DNA of 32,318 nucleotides from Propionimicrobium sp963511305 (GCA_963511305.1 CAUPIJ010000022.1:1-32318); one strand, 5' to 3'; positions 22,478 to 31,204 are shown, counted from the stretch's first letter. Notes: generated by a model from the sequence alone, not told the origin. Numbers and translations are program-made.

Positions 22478-23500
22478 TTACTTGCCGCTGGTGCCTGCGG
22501 AACCGAGCTGGCGGCAGGACTCAACGACGCGAGCAGCCATGTTGGCCTCGGCCAGGCGGCCCCAGGTGCGCGGGTCGTACATCTTCTTGTTACCGACCTC
22601 GCCATCAATCTTGAGGACGCCGTCGTAGTTCTTGAACATGTGCTCAACAACCGGACGGGTGAAGGCGTACTGGGTGTCGGTGTCGACGTTCATCTTAATG
22701 ACGCCGTAGCTCACGGCCTCCGCGATCTCCTCGTCGGAGGAACCGGAACCACCATGGAAGACCAGGTCGAACGGGCGCTCCTTGCCGTACTTCTTCGCGC
22801 AGGCATCCTGGATCTCCTTCAGGATGGCCGGGCGCAGCTTAACGTTGCCCGGCTTGTAGACGCCGTGTACGTTACCGAAGGTCAGTGCGGTGATGTAACG
22901 GCCGTGCTCGCCCAATCCCAGGGCGTCGATGGTGTCGAAGCCGTCCTGCGGAGAGGTGTACAGCTTGTCGTTGATCTCGCCAACAACGCCGTCTTCCTCG
23001 CCGCCAACAGCGCCAACCTCGATCTCGAGGATTTGCTTGGCTTTGGAGGTGCGGGCCAGCAGCTCACGGGCGATTTCCAGGTTCTCCTTTAGCGGAATGG
23101 CGGAGCCGTCCCACATGTGGGAGTTGAATAGCGGGTCCTCGCCGCGGTCAACGCGCTCCTGCGAGATAGCGATCAGCGGGTTCACGTAAGTGTCCAGCTT
23201 CTCCTTCTGGCAGTGGTCGGTGTGCAGAGCGATGTTTACGTTGTAGTGCTTGGCAACAACGCGTGCGTACTCGGCCAGGGCGACGGCGCCGGTAACCATG
23301 TTCTTAATATTCGAGCCGGAAGCGAACTCAGCGCCACCAGTCGAAACCTGGATGATACCGTCGGACTCGGCCTCCGCGAAGCCGCGGATGGCTGCGTTCA
23401 GGGTCTGCGAAGAGGTGACGTTAATCGCGGGGTAGGCGAAACCATTCTTCTTCGCCTTGTCAATCATTTCTTCGTAAACTTCCGGAGTAGCAATAGGCAT
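22478..23500 (-). CDS. fba: Fructose-bisphosphate aldolase, class II
   Basis: A 340-residue class II (zinc) aldolase of glycolysis and gluconeogenesis, splitting fructose 1,6-bisphosphate to dihydroxyacetone phosphate and glyceraldehyde 3-phosphate. Metal-binding and catalytic segments are visible: ALHTDHCQ, LEIEVGAVGGEEDG, TFGNVHGVYKPG, LVFHGGSGS and the NVDTDTQYA phosphate-binding segment. Length and content match the FbaA subgroup of actinobacteria. A purine-rich AGAAAGAAGAAG precedes the ATG. It appears to stand alone between a strong terminator and an upstream gap of about 100 bases. Products of the tetronate operon (dihydroxyacetone phosphate) would feed into this reaction. Confidence 0.95.
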   Translation of the reverse strand: MPIATPEVYEEMIDKAKKNGFAYPAINVTSSQTLNAAIRGFAEAESDGIIQVSTGGAEFASGSNIKNMVTGAVALAEYARVVAKHYNVNIALHTDHCQKEKLDTYVNPLIAISQERVDRGEDPLFNSHMWDGSAIPLKENLEIARELLARTSKAKQILEIEVGAVGGEEDGVVGEINDKLYTSPQDGFDTIDALGLGEHGRYITALTFGNVHGVYKPGNVKLRPAILKEIQDACAKKYGKERPFDLVFHGGSGSSDEEIAEAVSYGVIKMNVDTDTQYAFTRPVVEHMFKNYDGVLKIDGEVGNKKMYDPRTWGRLAEANMAARVVESCRQLGSAGTSGK

Positions 23501-23605
23501 TGCTTCTTCTTTCTACTAGTTGGTTACATCTCGAATGCTAGCGTTGTGCAGCATCAAATCAACAGTTCTATTTTGTTGTAATTCTTCCAGAAACGCCCCG
23601 GGTCG

Positions 23606-24181
23606 TCACCACAATTCATCCACCCGGCTCAGGTCTAGACCAAAACGGCCGCGCGAGTAGGCACGGAAAACGCCGTCCAAAGTTGCTGGGGAAACATCAA
23701 GAAAAATTATCGGCGCGCTCCACTTTCCGCCTGCCCAGCTGATCTCGAGCCTGGGGCCTGGGGTGAAGAAACGGTTCACTCCCGAAATCTCGGTGATCTG
23801 GTTCCACGGCAATCGACCCGATTCGTTACGGGCAGCGATTCGAATGCCAGCACCATCGATGCTGAACGCGGAGCCGACGTCAAGCGCTTTGGCTGCGTTC
23901 TTGGCCCGAACCACCGTCGCTACCGACAAAACCGCCGAAAACATCGAATAAGCCAGGCCGAGGACCAGGATCCAGAAAAACAACTCGTCGTACTTCGGCC
24001 GCCAGATCAGATAGAAGACAATGGTCAACACCAAGCTGACAAGCAGCGAGAAAAATCTGACGAACATTTTCACCCGCATGTCAGATGCCCGTCTCTGCAT
24101 CTTTTCAGGCGTGAAAGCCACCAAAAACCCAGTTTTCTGAACGCGCTTAACCGCACGATCGAGAACTAACGTCTGGGTCAT
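23606..24181 (-). CDS. Two-helix membrane protein with YcxB-like domain
   Basis: A 191-residue protein of unknown function. Two hydrophobic segments (about 41-60 and 68-90) are followed by a soluble C-terminal half of beta-rich character, containing FSIDGAGIRIAARNESGRLPWNQITEI and a late VSPATLDGVFRAYSRG. The pattern of two transmembrane helices, then a beta domain with a W...I..I segment, resembles YcxB-like/PH-fold membrane proteins. AGGTG lies a few bases before the ATG. It lies alone between the aldolase and the aminotransferase; the neighbours say nothing about its job. Confidence 0.7.
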   Translation of the reverse strand: MTQTLVLDRAVKRVQKTGFLVAFTPEKMQRRASDMRVKMFVRFFSLLVSLVLTIVFYLIWRPKYDELFFWILVLGLAYSMFSAVLSVATVVRAKNAAKALDVGSAFSIDGAGIRIAARNESGRLPWNQITEISGVNRFFTPGPRLEISWAGGKWSAPIIFLDVSPATLDGVFRAYSRGRFGLDLSRVDELW

Positions 24182-24282
24182 GTCACCTAGTTTACTAGCT
24201 TAGCGCTCAGCGGCCAGATTGGGTTGCCTTGAGCGCCTCCTCGGTTGTAATTCGGTGGCTTCCGAAACTACTAGAGCCTGGC

Positions 24283-25467
24283 TCACGGCAACGAGGCAGC
24301 CATCTTTTCGATCATTTCTTCTAGCACGGGACGCGGCGTGCCGAAACAGAGCCGCAACCAACCTGCACCAACGTCACCGCATTCGGCGCCATCGTTCAGG
24401 GCAACCCCGCCCTCCAGGAAATGCTGACGGGGGTCCTCCAGGCCGAGCGCGCGGACGTCCAGCCAGGCCAGGAACGTGGCGCTGGGTGCGATCATCTTGA
24501 CCCCCGGCAACTTCTCAGCAACAGCCTGAACCAGGTAGTCGCGGTTACCGCGCAGGTAGTCGACCATCTCGTCGAGCCACTGCCTGCCGTCGCGATAGGC
24601 GGCGATCGCGGCGACCATGCCGATCGGTGCTGACTCGTGGATCAGGCCGTGCCTCTGACTTGTCATCCAGCGCTGCTGAGCATCATTGGTGATGACCAAC
24701 TGAGCGCATTTCAGTCCGGCGGTATTGAACGCCTTGGACGCCGACAACGCGGTCACCGTGTGGGCCGCCGCTACCTCGCTGATCGAGGCGTACGGCACGT
24801 GCTCGCCGTCCAGCACCAGCGGCGCGTGGATCTCGTCGCTAAAGACCCAGCCATCGTGGGCATCGACGATGCGGCACAGCTCGGCCATCTCTTCGCGGGT
24901 GACGACCTTGCCGATCGGGTTGTGGGGATTGCAGAGAATCAGCACCTTGCCGCCGTCACGGAACGCCTGCTCAATTGCGTCGAAATCGAACTGCCAGGAG
25001 CTTTCTTGCTGGATCATCGGAACCTGAATCAGATCGCGCCCGCAAACGCCCGGAATGTCGACGAACGGCATGTAGCAGGGCGTCGGAACGATGACCTTAC
25101 CGCCGGGAACCAGATAGCTGAGCATCATGGTCAAGCCGGTCAGCACGTCGGGCAGCCAGTGCACCCTTTCGGCCGGCACCCGCCAGCCGTAACGATCCAG
25201 CAGCCACTCGGAAGTCGCCGCCTTGAGGTCTTTGCGCAGCTGCATCGGCGCGTAGCCGGTCATCTCTTTGTCGACGAAATCGACTATCGCCGACCGAACC
25301 TCGGCGGCCAGACCGAAGTCCAATTCCGCAACCCAGGCGCCGTCAGCCGGGGCGAATGCCGTCCACTTCATGCTGCCAGCTTCGCGCAACTGCTCGGCGG
25401 ATCTACTTTCGACGCGCTCGGCGAAACTCCCCGGACGCTGGCTCACTGGCTGGTTGCTAATGCTCAC
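24283..25467 (-). CDS. PLP-dependent aminotransferase/C-S lyase, MalY/PatB type
   Basis: A 394-residue fold-type I PLP enzyme of the MalY/PatB group, usually cystathionine beta-lyase or a related C-S lyase. The PLP lysine is in LSASKAFNTAGLK; CNPHNPIGKV, FSDEIHAPLVL and the C-terminal WLRLCFGTPR, with the Arg that binds the substrate carboxylate, are all visible. The GTG start is taken because GGGGA lies just upstream and the frame begins there. It follows the SpoU methyltransferase by nine bases and is last of the lemA-trmH-malY group. The context does not identify the substrate; cystathionine cleavage is the default. Confidence 0.88.
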   Translation of the reverse strand: MSISNQPVSQRPGSFAERVESRSAEQLREAGSMKWTAFAPADGAWVAELDFGLAAEVRSAIVDFVDKEMTGYAPMQLRKDLKAATSEWLLDRYGWRVPAERVHWLPDVLTGLTMMLSYLVPGGKVIVPTPCYMPFVDIPGVCGRDLIQVPMIQQESSWQFDFDAIEQAFRDGGKVLILCNPHNPIGKVVTREEMAELCRIVDAHDGWVFSDEIHAPLVLDGEHVPYASISEVAAAHTVTALSASKAFNTAGLKCAQLVITNDAQQRWMTSQRHGLIHESAPIGMVAAIAAYRDGRQWLDEMVDYLRGNRDYLVQAVAEKLPGVKMIAPSATFLAWLDVRALGLEDPRQHFLEGGVALNDGAECGDVGAGWLRLCFGTPRPVLEEMIEKMAASLP

Positions 25468-25476
25468 TATTCCCCA

Positions 25477-26130
25477 CTATCGCCCAAACTGCCACTGCTT
25501 CGACCACTCGTACATCGCCACGGCAGCCGCCGCACCCGCGTTCATCGAGCGCGTCGAACCGTACTGCGTAATGGCCACCAGACTCTCACATGCGGCAAGC
25601 ATCTCGTCGGTCAACCCGGGCCCCTCGGAGCCAAAAACAAGACAACAGCGCTCGGGCAGCCTGGCTTGCTCGAGAGGCACATAACCGGGCAGATTATCGA
25701 CGCCAACGAGAGCCAGATTCTCGCTCTTGCAGAACTCGACCAGCGAGCCAACATCGGGCTGGTGGTGGACGTGAATGTAGCGGTCGGTGACCATCGCCCC
25801 GCGCCGATTCCAGCGTCGCCGCCCTACGATGTGAACACCCGAGACGTTGAATGCGTTTGCAGTTCGCACGATCGAGCCGATATTGAAGTCGTGCTGCCAG
25901 TTCTGGATCGCGATATGCAGTTCCGCCGGGGCCCAGCGCTGCCGCTGGGCGTCCAGCTCGGCAACGATTGCGCTCATCTTCCAGTATCGATACGGGTCGA
26001 TGACATTTCGGTGGTCGCCCTCGGCGAGCAGCTCTGGGTCGAGCCGATCGTCGTCAGGCCACGAGTCTTCATATGGGCCAACTCCGACCGTCGGAGCAGT
26101 TGGATCTACAGGCTTATCTTCTGGGCTCAC
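25477..26130 (-). CDS. TrmH/SpoU-family RNA 2'-O-methyltransferase
   Basis: A 217-residue SPOUT methyltransferase. Motif 1 (NIGSIVRTANAFNV), motif 2 (CLVFGSEGPGLT) and motif 3 (ITQYGSTRSMNAGAAAAVAMYEW) are intact and form the knotted SAM-binding site; motif 3 in the consensus has SLNVS, here SMNAG. The N-terminal 50 residues are acidic and probably disordered. It methylates a ribose in tRNA or rRNA, the exact target being unknown. The GTG start shares its first base with the TAG stop of lemA (26130), so translation is probably coupled. Confidence 0.88.
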   Translation of the reverse strand: MSPEDKPVDPTAPTVGVGPYEDSWPDDDRLDPELLAEGDHRNVIDPYRYWKMSAIVAELDAQRQRWAPAELHIAIQNWQHDFNIGSIVRTANAFNVSGVHIVGRRRWNRRGAMVTDRYIHVHHQPDVGSLVEFCKSENLALVGVDNLPGYVPLEQARLPERCCLVFGSEGPGLTDEMLAACESLVAITQYGSTRSMNAGAAAAVAMYEWSKQWQFGR

Positions 26131-26987
26131 TAGTCGGGCTCGACCTGCCCATACGGATTGGTGCGGCCAGTCGGCGGCTGCTTGTACTCGACCGGATCGG
26201 GATCCGGAGCCTGTGTCTTGAACTGATCTGCGCTGTAGCCGGCCTCACTGGGCTGGCCTTGCTCCAGCGGCTGCGGTGCAGGATTGGCGCCGGGAAAGCT
26301 GAAACCAGACTCTTTGCTCAGCTGTCCGCGGTCTTGCCCGGTGTATGACGGCAACTCGCCGGAATCGCGGCTCTCGTCGGTCACGACGTGGTCTTGCACC
26401 GAGCGATTACCGAAGTCAACGGTCGGCGCCTTGCGGACATTCGTGTCGCGAACCTCGAAGTAGCCGGCCTCCTTGAAACCGCCCAGGTTAGCCAGAATGT
26501 TGTTCGGGAACGACTGGATCTTGGTGTTGTAGCTACTCACGACCGCGTTATAGTAGCGCCTACCGTTCGCAATGCGATCCTCGGTTTCCTCGAGCTGGCT
26601 GGCCAACTGACGGAAGCCTGCGTCCGCACGAAGCTCGGGATAAGCCTCGGCAGTGGCGATCAACTGATGCAGCACGCCGGTCAGCTGGCTTTCGGCCGCC
26701 GCACGCTGCTCGCCGGTGGCCCCTGCCCGCGCAGACTGATAGGCGTTGTTGCGCATCGCGATGACCCGCTCCAGCGTCTGCGACTCGTGGCTGGCATAGC
26801 CCTTCACCGTCTCAACCAAGTTCGGGATCAGGTCGTAGCGTCGGTTCAGCTCGACGTCGATCTGACGCCAGGCCTGCTCGACCTGGTTACGCAGCTTAAC
26901 CAGCCCGTTATAGGCGCCGATGCCCCAAGCTGCGACACCCACGACGAGGACTATTAAAACGATTAAAACGATAAAGAACGCATTCAC
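26130..26987 (-). CDS. lemA: LemA family protein
   Basis: A 285-residue protein with an N-terminal membrane anchor (about 2-22), then the helical LemA domain: NGLVKLRNQVEQAWRQID, RRYDLIPNLVETVKGYASHE, AYPELRAD..FRQL..QLEETEDRI, RRYYNAVVSSYNTKIQSFPNNI. The C-terminal 90 residues or so are Pro/Gln/Ser-rich and likely disordered, an extension beyond the usual 185-200 residue LemA. The biochemical role of LemA is not established. AGGAG is found about ten bases before the ATG. The stop overlaps the start of the methyltransferase gene by one base. Confidence 0.9.
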   Translation of the reverse strand: MNAFFIVLIVLIVLVVGVAAWGIGAYNGLVKLRNQVEQAWRQIDVELNRRYDLIPNLVETVKGYASHESQTLERVIAMRNNAYQSARAGATGEQRAAAESQLTGVLHQLIATAEAYPELRADAGFRQLASQLEETEDRIANGRRYYNAVVSSYNTKIQSFPNNILANLGGFKEAGYFEVRDTNVRKAPTVDFGNRSVQDHVVTDESRDSGELPSYTGQDRGQLSKESGFSFPGANPAPQPLEQGQPSEAGYSADQFKTQAPDPDPVEYKQPPTGRTNPYGQVEPD

Positions 26988-27065
26988 CCGAGGCTCCTAA
27001 AATGGTCGAAAACTTCCAGCTACAAAAACTCTATTGCCCACCACTGACAAAATTTGCAGAAAGAG

Positions 27066-27605
27066 CTAGATCTCTAATTCGTCAACGCCGAAGGCGTAGC
27101 GATATTCCAGGCCGGCCTCACGAACCGCTTCTTCGGCACCCGTGCTGCGATCGACGACGACCACCACCGCGACGGGCTCGCCGCCAGCCTCGCGCACAGC
27201 CTCAACCGCGGTCAGCGCGGAGCCGCCGGTAGTAGAGGTGTCCTCAACCACCAACACGCGGCGCCCCTTAATGTCCGCGCCCTCGATGCGCTTGTGCAGG
27301 CCGTGCGACTTCGCTTCTTTCCGCACGACGAACGCGGCCAGACGGTCGCCCTCTGCTGCGGCCGCGGCGAGCATCGAGAACGCGACCGGGTCCGCGCCCA
27401 TGGTCAAGCCACCAACGGCGTCAAAGTCTAGGTCTTTAGTCAACTCGCGAAGCACCCGGCCGACCAGGGGCGCTGCCGCGCCATCCAGCGTCACGCGACG
27501 CATATCAACGTAGTAATCGGCCTCCCGGCCGCTGGCAAGAGTCACCTTGCCCCTGACGACGGCTAGTTCATTGATGGCTTTGAGCAGCGTTTCGCGATCA
27601 GACAT
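27066..27605 (-). CDS. pyrE: Orotate phosphoribosyltransferase
   Basis: A 179-residue enzyme of pyrimidine synthesis, joining orotate and PRPP to give orotidine 5'-phosphate. The PRPP-binding motif VLVVEDTSTTGGSALTAVEAVREAGG is clear, as are TLASGREADYYVDMRR at the N-terminus and GGLTMGADPVAFS. The frame opens at 27635, but homology starts at the ATG at 27605 (MSDRETLL); no convincing ribosome binding site precedes either. It lies 51 bases after the stop of the sortase-like gene, on the same strand. No other pyr gene is in the window. Confidence 0.92.
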   Translation of the reverse strand: MSDRETLLKAINELAVVRGKVTLASGREADYYVDMRRVTLDGAAAPLVGRVLRELTKDLDFDAVGGLTMGADPVAFSMLAAAAAEGDRLAAFVVRKEAKSHGLHKRIEGADIKGRRVLVVEDTSTTGGSALTAVEAVREAGGEPVAVVVVVDRSTGAEEAVREAGLEYRYAFGVDELEI

Positions 27606-27656
27606 GATAAAAATCATAGCTGCCAGCGCCAACAAATTCTTTCTGAGCTCGGCTGG

Positions 27657-28265
27657 CTAGTTGTCCTGCTCGTCCAAGAAGGTCGCGAAGCATACGCTGC
27701 GATCGCTCGTGGGCAGCAGATCCTGGCTAGTGGTGAGCGTGAGCATCGGCTTAGTGGCCCGCTTGCCAGGCTCGCCCGGCACCTCGTCCAGCACCCAGTC
27801 ATCCTCCGCTTTGACGGTCAGCTCACTAGCGGGAACGGTGACCTCGTAGCGATAGGCCTTCTGGCAGGTCTCCAGCGTGACGATCTGGCCAGCCTGCAAC
27901 TCCAACAGGTTCCTGAATGGCTGGCCATTAGTTATTCGGTAACCGGCGATTGCAGTATTGCCGATCTGGCCAGGCGCCGCCGAGCCCGGATACATACCCA
28001 CGCCGCCATTCAACTGCTCAGAACCGACCCCAGCTAGAACTGGGAACCTCTGCTCGCCGATTCTTAGGACGGCGAGCACATCCGAGACAGTGCCGGCGGC
28101 ACACGACGTGTCGAAGGAATCGAGGTTACGGTCAATGTTGTTGCGACCCAGCTGATTGCTGCCGATCAGTTGCCAGACCAGCGTGACGGCAACGCCAACG
28201 ACCACGAGAACCAGCGCGACCCACGCCAGCTTGAGCCCCAGGGAAGTTTTCTTTCTTGCCGCCAT
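27657..28265 (-). CDS. Sortase-fold protein lacking catalytic His and Cys (class E-like pseudo-sortase)
   Basis: A 202-residue membrane-anchored protein (anchor about 12-34) with the whole order of class E/D sortase motifs: GVGMYPGSAAPGQIGNTAIAGYR, then QAGQIVTLETCQKAYRYEV, WVLDEVP, and LTLTTSQ near the end with DRSVCFATF. In active sortases the second motif is AGHR and the fourth TTC. Here Tyr109 replaces the catalytic His and Ser180 the nucleophilic Cys, while Arg189 is kept. Each change is one base from the active codon (TAC for CAC, AGC for TGC). Transpeptidation is therefore unlikely; a binding, structural or altered role is possible. The GTG at 28271 is also in frame, but the ATG at 28265 is preferred. 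Frame intact, no stop. Confidence 0.8.
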   Translation of the reverse strand: MAARKKTSLGLKLAWVALVLVVVGVAVTLVWQLIGSNQLGRNNIDRNLDSFDTSCAAGTVSDVLAVLRIGEQRFPVLAGVGSEQLNGGVGMYPGSAAPGQIGNTAIAGYRITNGQPFRNLLELQAGQIVTLETCQKAYRYEVTVPASELTVKAEDDWVLDEVPGEPGKRATKPMLTLTTSQDLLPTSDRSVCFATFLDEQDN

Positions 28266-28284
28266 GAGCACCTAGTTTAGCGGT

Positions 28285-29094
28285 TCAGGCGAAGCGGAGA
28301 ATACCGTGCTTGCCACTAACCGGAGACGGCTCGCTATCGACGTCGCTGAATGCCTCAGCGCCGGCCACAAACCTGCCGATTCTTTCTGGCCCAACGTATC
28401 GATAGGGCCAGATGGCCCTGGTCGAGGCCTTCCGAACCTCATCAAGCGGCAGCTCGCCCCGACTGGCCGCCAACAGCAGGTTGCCAAAGCGCGGCTGATT
28501 GAAGATTCGCGGCTCGGCGCCCACAGTAACCTGCGGGAAGACCCAAGCCAGAGCGGCGACAACGCGTCGAGCCCAGTCGAAGGGCCGCTGGTCGATAACA
28601 TTCATCAGCAGTAGGCCGTCAGAGGTCAGCACCCGCCTGACTTCGGCAAAGAACTCGATGGTGGCCAGATCTTTCGGGACACTCGCAGACAAGAACGCAT
28701 CAACAATGATCACCTGCGCAAAGTCATCTCGCATCGCGGCTAGGCCGGACCTGCCGTCAACCGCGCGAACCTTGATGCCGGAACGCACCGGCAGCGGCAG
28801 ACGCTCGCGAACCGCCTGCGTCAGCTCGGAGTCCGGCTCCAGCACTATCTGCGGAGAGGTCGGCCGCGTGACGCATAAGTACCGCGCCATGGACATGCCT
28901 GCCCCGCCGATGTGAATTGTCCGGTAGCGCTGGCCTCTCGGCGCAATTTCGTCGAGAAAATCTGACATTCTTTCCATGTAGGGAAAGACGAGTTTTGTGG
29001 GGTCTGTCACGTCAACATAAGACTGCGGAATGCCGTTTATTTCGACGACGACGGCGTCATCTTCCTCGACGAATCTGACAGCATTTATACTCAT
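28285..29094 (-). CDS. Spermidine synthase-like SAM-binding protein
   Basis: A 269-residue protein of the spermidine synthase/class I methyltransferase fold. The nucleotide motif is IHIGGAGMSMARYL, followed by the acidic VLEPDSELTQAV and DDFAQVIIVDAF with FFAEVRRVLTSDGLLLMNVID. The aminopropyltransferase motif with its two catalytic aspartates (GGGDG..., DSTDP) is not recognisable: the first reads GGAGMS and the second IVDAFLSA. It may thus be a methyltransferase or a non-polyamine relative. It is the first of the group running toward pyrE, 19 bases before the sortase-like gene. The ribosome binding site is weak (GAGCTGCAT before ATG). Confidence 0.8.
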   Translation of the reverse strand: MSINAVRFVEEDDAVVVEINGIPQSYVDVTDPTKLVFPYMERMSDFLDEIAPRGQRYRTIHIGGAGMSMARYLCVTRPTSPQIVLEPDSELTQAVRERLPLPVRSGIKVRAVDGRSGLAAMRDDFAQVIIVDAFLSASVPKDLATIEFFAEVRRVLTSDGLLLMNVIDQRPFDWARRVVAALAWVFPQVTVGAEPRIFNQPRFGNLLLAASRGELPLDEVRKASTRAIWPYRYVGPERIGRFVAGAEAFSDVDSEPSPVSGKHGILRFA

Positions 29095-29420
29095 ATGCAG
29101 CTCGCTTATTTTCTTAAAACGCTTTGTAAATAGTTTGCAAGCTTTTTCCTTGAACTAGGTAACTAATTTTCAAAGTTTGCGTTTGGACGGATTTTCACTA
29201 GCAAAATACGTCTTTCAGCTGTACTTTACCTTTTATTCGGTTGGGTACTTTTTACCAACTGAATCTTATAGCCGGCGGGTGCGTGGCTAGGGGGAACACA
29301 AGAAAATTCCAGAAACCGAAAAGAACACCACATCGTTTTAGGCGCTGTTTTTTCTAGCAATCACTGGGGATGATTCGGCATCTAGAATTTTTGGCTTGCG
29401 TTAGGAGATCGGTTAGCCAG
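29095..29420. other. 326-base divergent intergenic region
   Basis: AT-rich region between the divergent spermidine-synthase-like gene and the RpiR-type gene. It must hold both promoters, but no hexamer pair is clear enough to call. An inverted repeat GTTGGGTA (29240-29247) / TACCAAC (29253-29259) with a one-base bulge is the only symmetrical element seen. No RNA gene or open frame of note. Confidence 0.4.
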
Positions 29421-30221
29421 ATGAAATCAATAACAACTTCAATATTGAACATCCTTCCTGAGCTACGTCCGTCTGAGCGCTCGGTCGCAGAGTTAATCCT
29501 AAACAACCCGAGCAGAGCCTCTTCCTACACCATCTCCGAGATTTCCAAGGCTGCCTTCACCTCCAAGACGACGGTGATGCGCTTTTCACATCGGATCGGG
29601 CTTAGCGGCTATGCCCAGCTTCGCTATCTGCTCGCCATGGAGGCGGGCCAGCGCCTCAGCCACGATTGGCAGCTGAGCGACAAGGGAGCCGATGCGCTTT
29701 CCCAGAACTCGAAGAAACTGGCCCAGCTCCAGATCGAGACAATCCGCGACACCTTCAATATGACCAGCATGGAATCGCTAGAAAAGGTCATCACGAGTCT
29801 GTTGCAGGCCGAGTGAGTGCATATCTACAGCCCACCGATGTCCGAGGTGGTGGCGTCTTTCATGAACCACGTCCTGTCGGAGGCAGGCTTAAAAAGCGAG
29901 CCCTATTCCGACTACGAATCAGCGATTGACGCCGCGAGCAGCCTGACCAGCGACGACGCCGCAGTCGCGATATGCAACGCCGATGAGACAAGACAGCTGT
30001 TGATGACCCTGCGCAGAGCACAGAAGGCCGGTGCTAAGACAATAGCCCTGACAACCTCATTCAGTTCTCCGCTAGCTAAGAGCGCTGACGAAGTGCTCGC
30101 CTCGGCTGCAGCAAACGAAGCGGACGTTTTCGGCGGCAGCACTCAACTCGGCCAGATCGCTTTGATCAACTGCATCCGTTCCGGCATTCGCATGCTGCAG
30201 GCTGCGGATGAAGAATTCTAG
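29421..30221 (+). pseudogene. RpiR-family regulator split by an in-frame TGA
   Basis: One continuous frame encodes an RpiR-type regulator: helix-turn-helix (TISEISKAAFTSKTTVMRFSHRIG, about residues 35-60) and a C-terminal SIS sugar-phosphate domain (RRAQKAGAKTIALTTSFSSPLAKSADEVLAS). It is broken by TGA at 29814-29816 exactly at the linker between the domains; a CGA codon would restore an Arg. The next codon is GTG, so the SIS half could be made separately, though no ribosome binding site is obvious. The SIS domain has also lost the usual GxGxS and SYSGET residues (SPPMSE, CNADET), consistent with decay or relaxed ligand binding. The start at 29421 lies 13 bases after AGGAG; an ATG at 29370 is possible. 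It converges on ribokinase, sharing the CTAG tetranucleotide for both stops. Confidence 0.8.
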
Positions 30222-31174
30222 AGACCCATAAATTTTCGAACCGCGCTGGCGTCCCTGTAGGAAGCCTGGGCACCGACCTTAGTGGTCGACAGCGCAGAAA
30301 CCACGGCGGCCAGCTTCGCGCCATTGGCCAGGCTTTGCCCCGCAGAAAGCGCGCTCAGCAGAGTGCCCATGAAGGAATCGCCGGCACCAGTGGTGTCGAC
30401 GACGTCGACCTTGACCGCGGACACCGGAGTGAACTCGCCGCCCTCGAAGACCACCGAGCCCTTGCCACCCAGGGTGAGAACTAGCCGATCGAAGCCGAGG
30501 CCGCGAATTGCTTCCTCTAGCCCCTGCTGATCCTCAACCGAGACTTTCTTGCCGCTCAGAGCTGAAAGCTCATGTTCGTTGACGATCAGCACGTCGACCA
30601 GAGATAACAGGCTCTCGGGCGCTTCGACGATCGGCGAGTAGTTCAAAACCACGGTCTTGCCAGCCTTGTGAGCGATTCGTGCGGCCTCCTCCACCCCGTC
30701 GAGCGGCGCCTCTAGGCAAAGCCCGAGCACGTTCGCCTCTCTGATTATGCGCCGCTTTGAATGCACCATTTCCGCGTCGACGGCGTTGTTCGCGCCGGCG
30801 GAGTAGACGATAGTGTTCTCGCCGTTCTTGTCGACGGTGATCATCGTCGAACCGGACGGCCCCTCGACCCGCCTGATGCCGAGCGTGTTAACGCCGGCCT
30901 TCTGCAGCGAGTCGAGAAGAAGTTCACCGTTTCCGTCTATGCCGACCGCACCGATCAGATGCACCTCGGCGCCCAGCAACGCGCTAGCTACCGCCTGATT
31001 GGCGGATTTTCCGCCGGGCAGGATGGCCAACGGGCCGCCGACCACGGTCTCGCCGGGGCCGGGCAGCCGCTCGGTTTCGACTGTTAGGTCGGCGTTAATA
31101 GAACCAACGACAGCAACAGATGAACCAATAGATTCCAAAACTGACAAACAATCGGAAAGAATATAGTTTTTCAC
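30218..31174 (-). CDS. rbsK: Ribokinase (PfkB family)
   Basis: A 318-residue kinase forming ribose 5-phosphate. Marks of ribokinase are VVGSINADLTVETERLPGPGETV, the LPGGKSANQAVASALLGA segment, GPSGSTMITVD and the anion-hole/catalytic VVDTTGAGDSFMG (about 255). About 17 extra residues (MKNYILSDCLSVLESIG) precede the usual start. The GTG start is supported by GAGGAG six bases upstream, so the extension appears genuine. It follows the AT-rich LacI gene by 30 bases on the same strand and converges on the broken RpiR regulator, sharing CTAG (30218-30221) as the stop for both. Ribose is the default substrate; deoxyribose or another pentose cannot be excluded. Confidence 0.88.
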   Translation of the reverse strand: MKNYILSDCLSVLESIGSSVAVVGSINADLTVETERLPGPGETVVGGPLAILPGGKSANQAVASALLGAEVHLIGAVGIDGNGELLLDSLQKAGVNTLGIRRVEGPSGSTMITVDKNGENTIVYSAGANNAVDAEMVHSKRRIIREANVLGLCLEAPLDGVEEAARIAHKAGKTVVLNYSPIVEAPESLLSLVDVLIVNEHELSALSGKKVSVEDQQGLEEAIRGLGFDRLVLTLGGKGSVVFEGGEFTPVSAVKVDVVDTTGAGDSFMGTLLSALSAGQSLANGAKLAAVVSALSTTKVGAQASYRDASAVRKFMGL

Positions 31175-31204
31175 GAGACACTCCTCTTTGAGTTTTCAAT
31201 ATTT

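Noticed and set aside
24421..26957. Long plus-strand open frames opposite the malY, trmH and lemA genes, one of 498 codons
   Set aside because: Arg/His-rich composition typical of antisense shadows; the minus-strand genes have clear family motifs and coupled starts.
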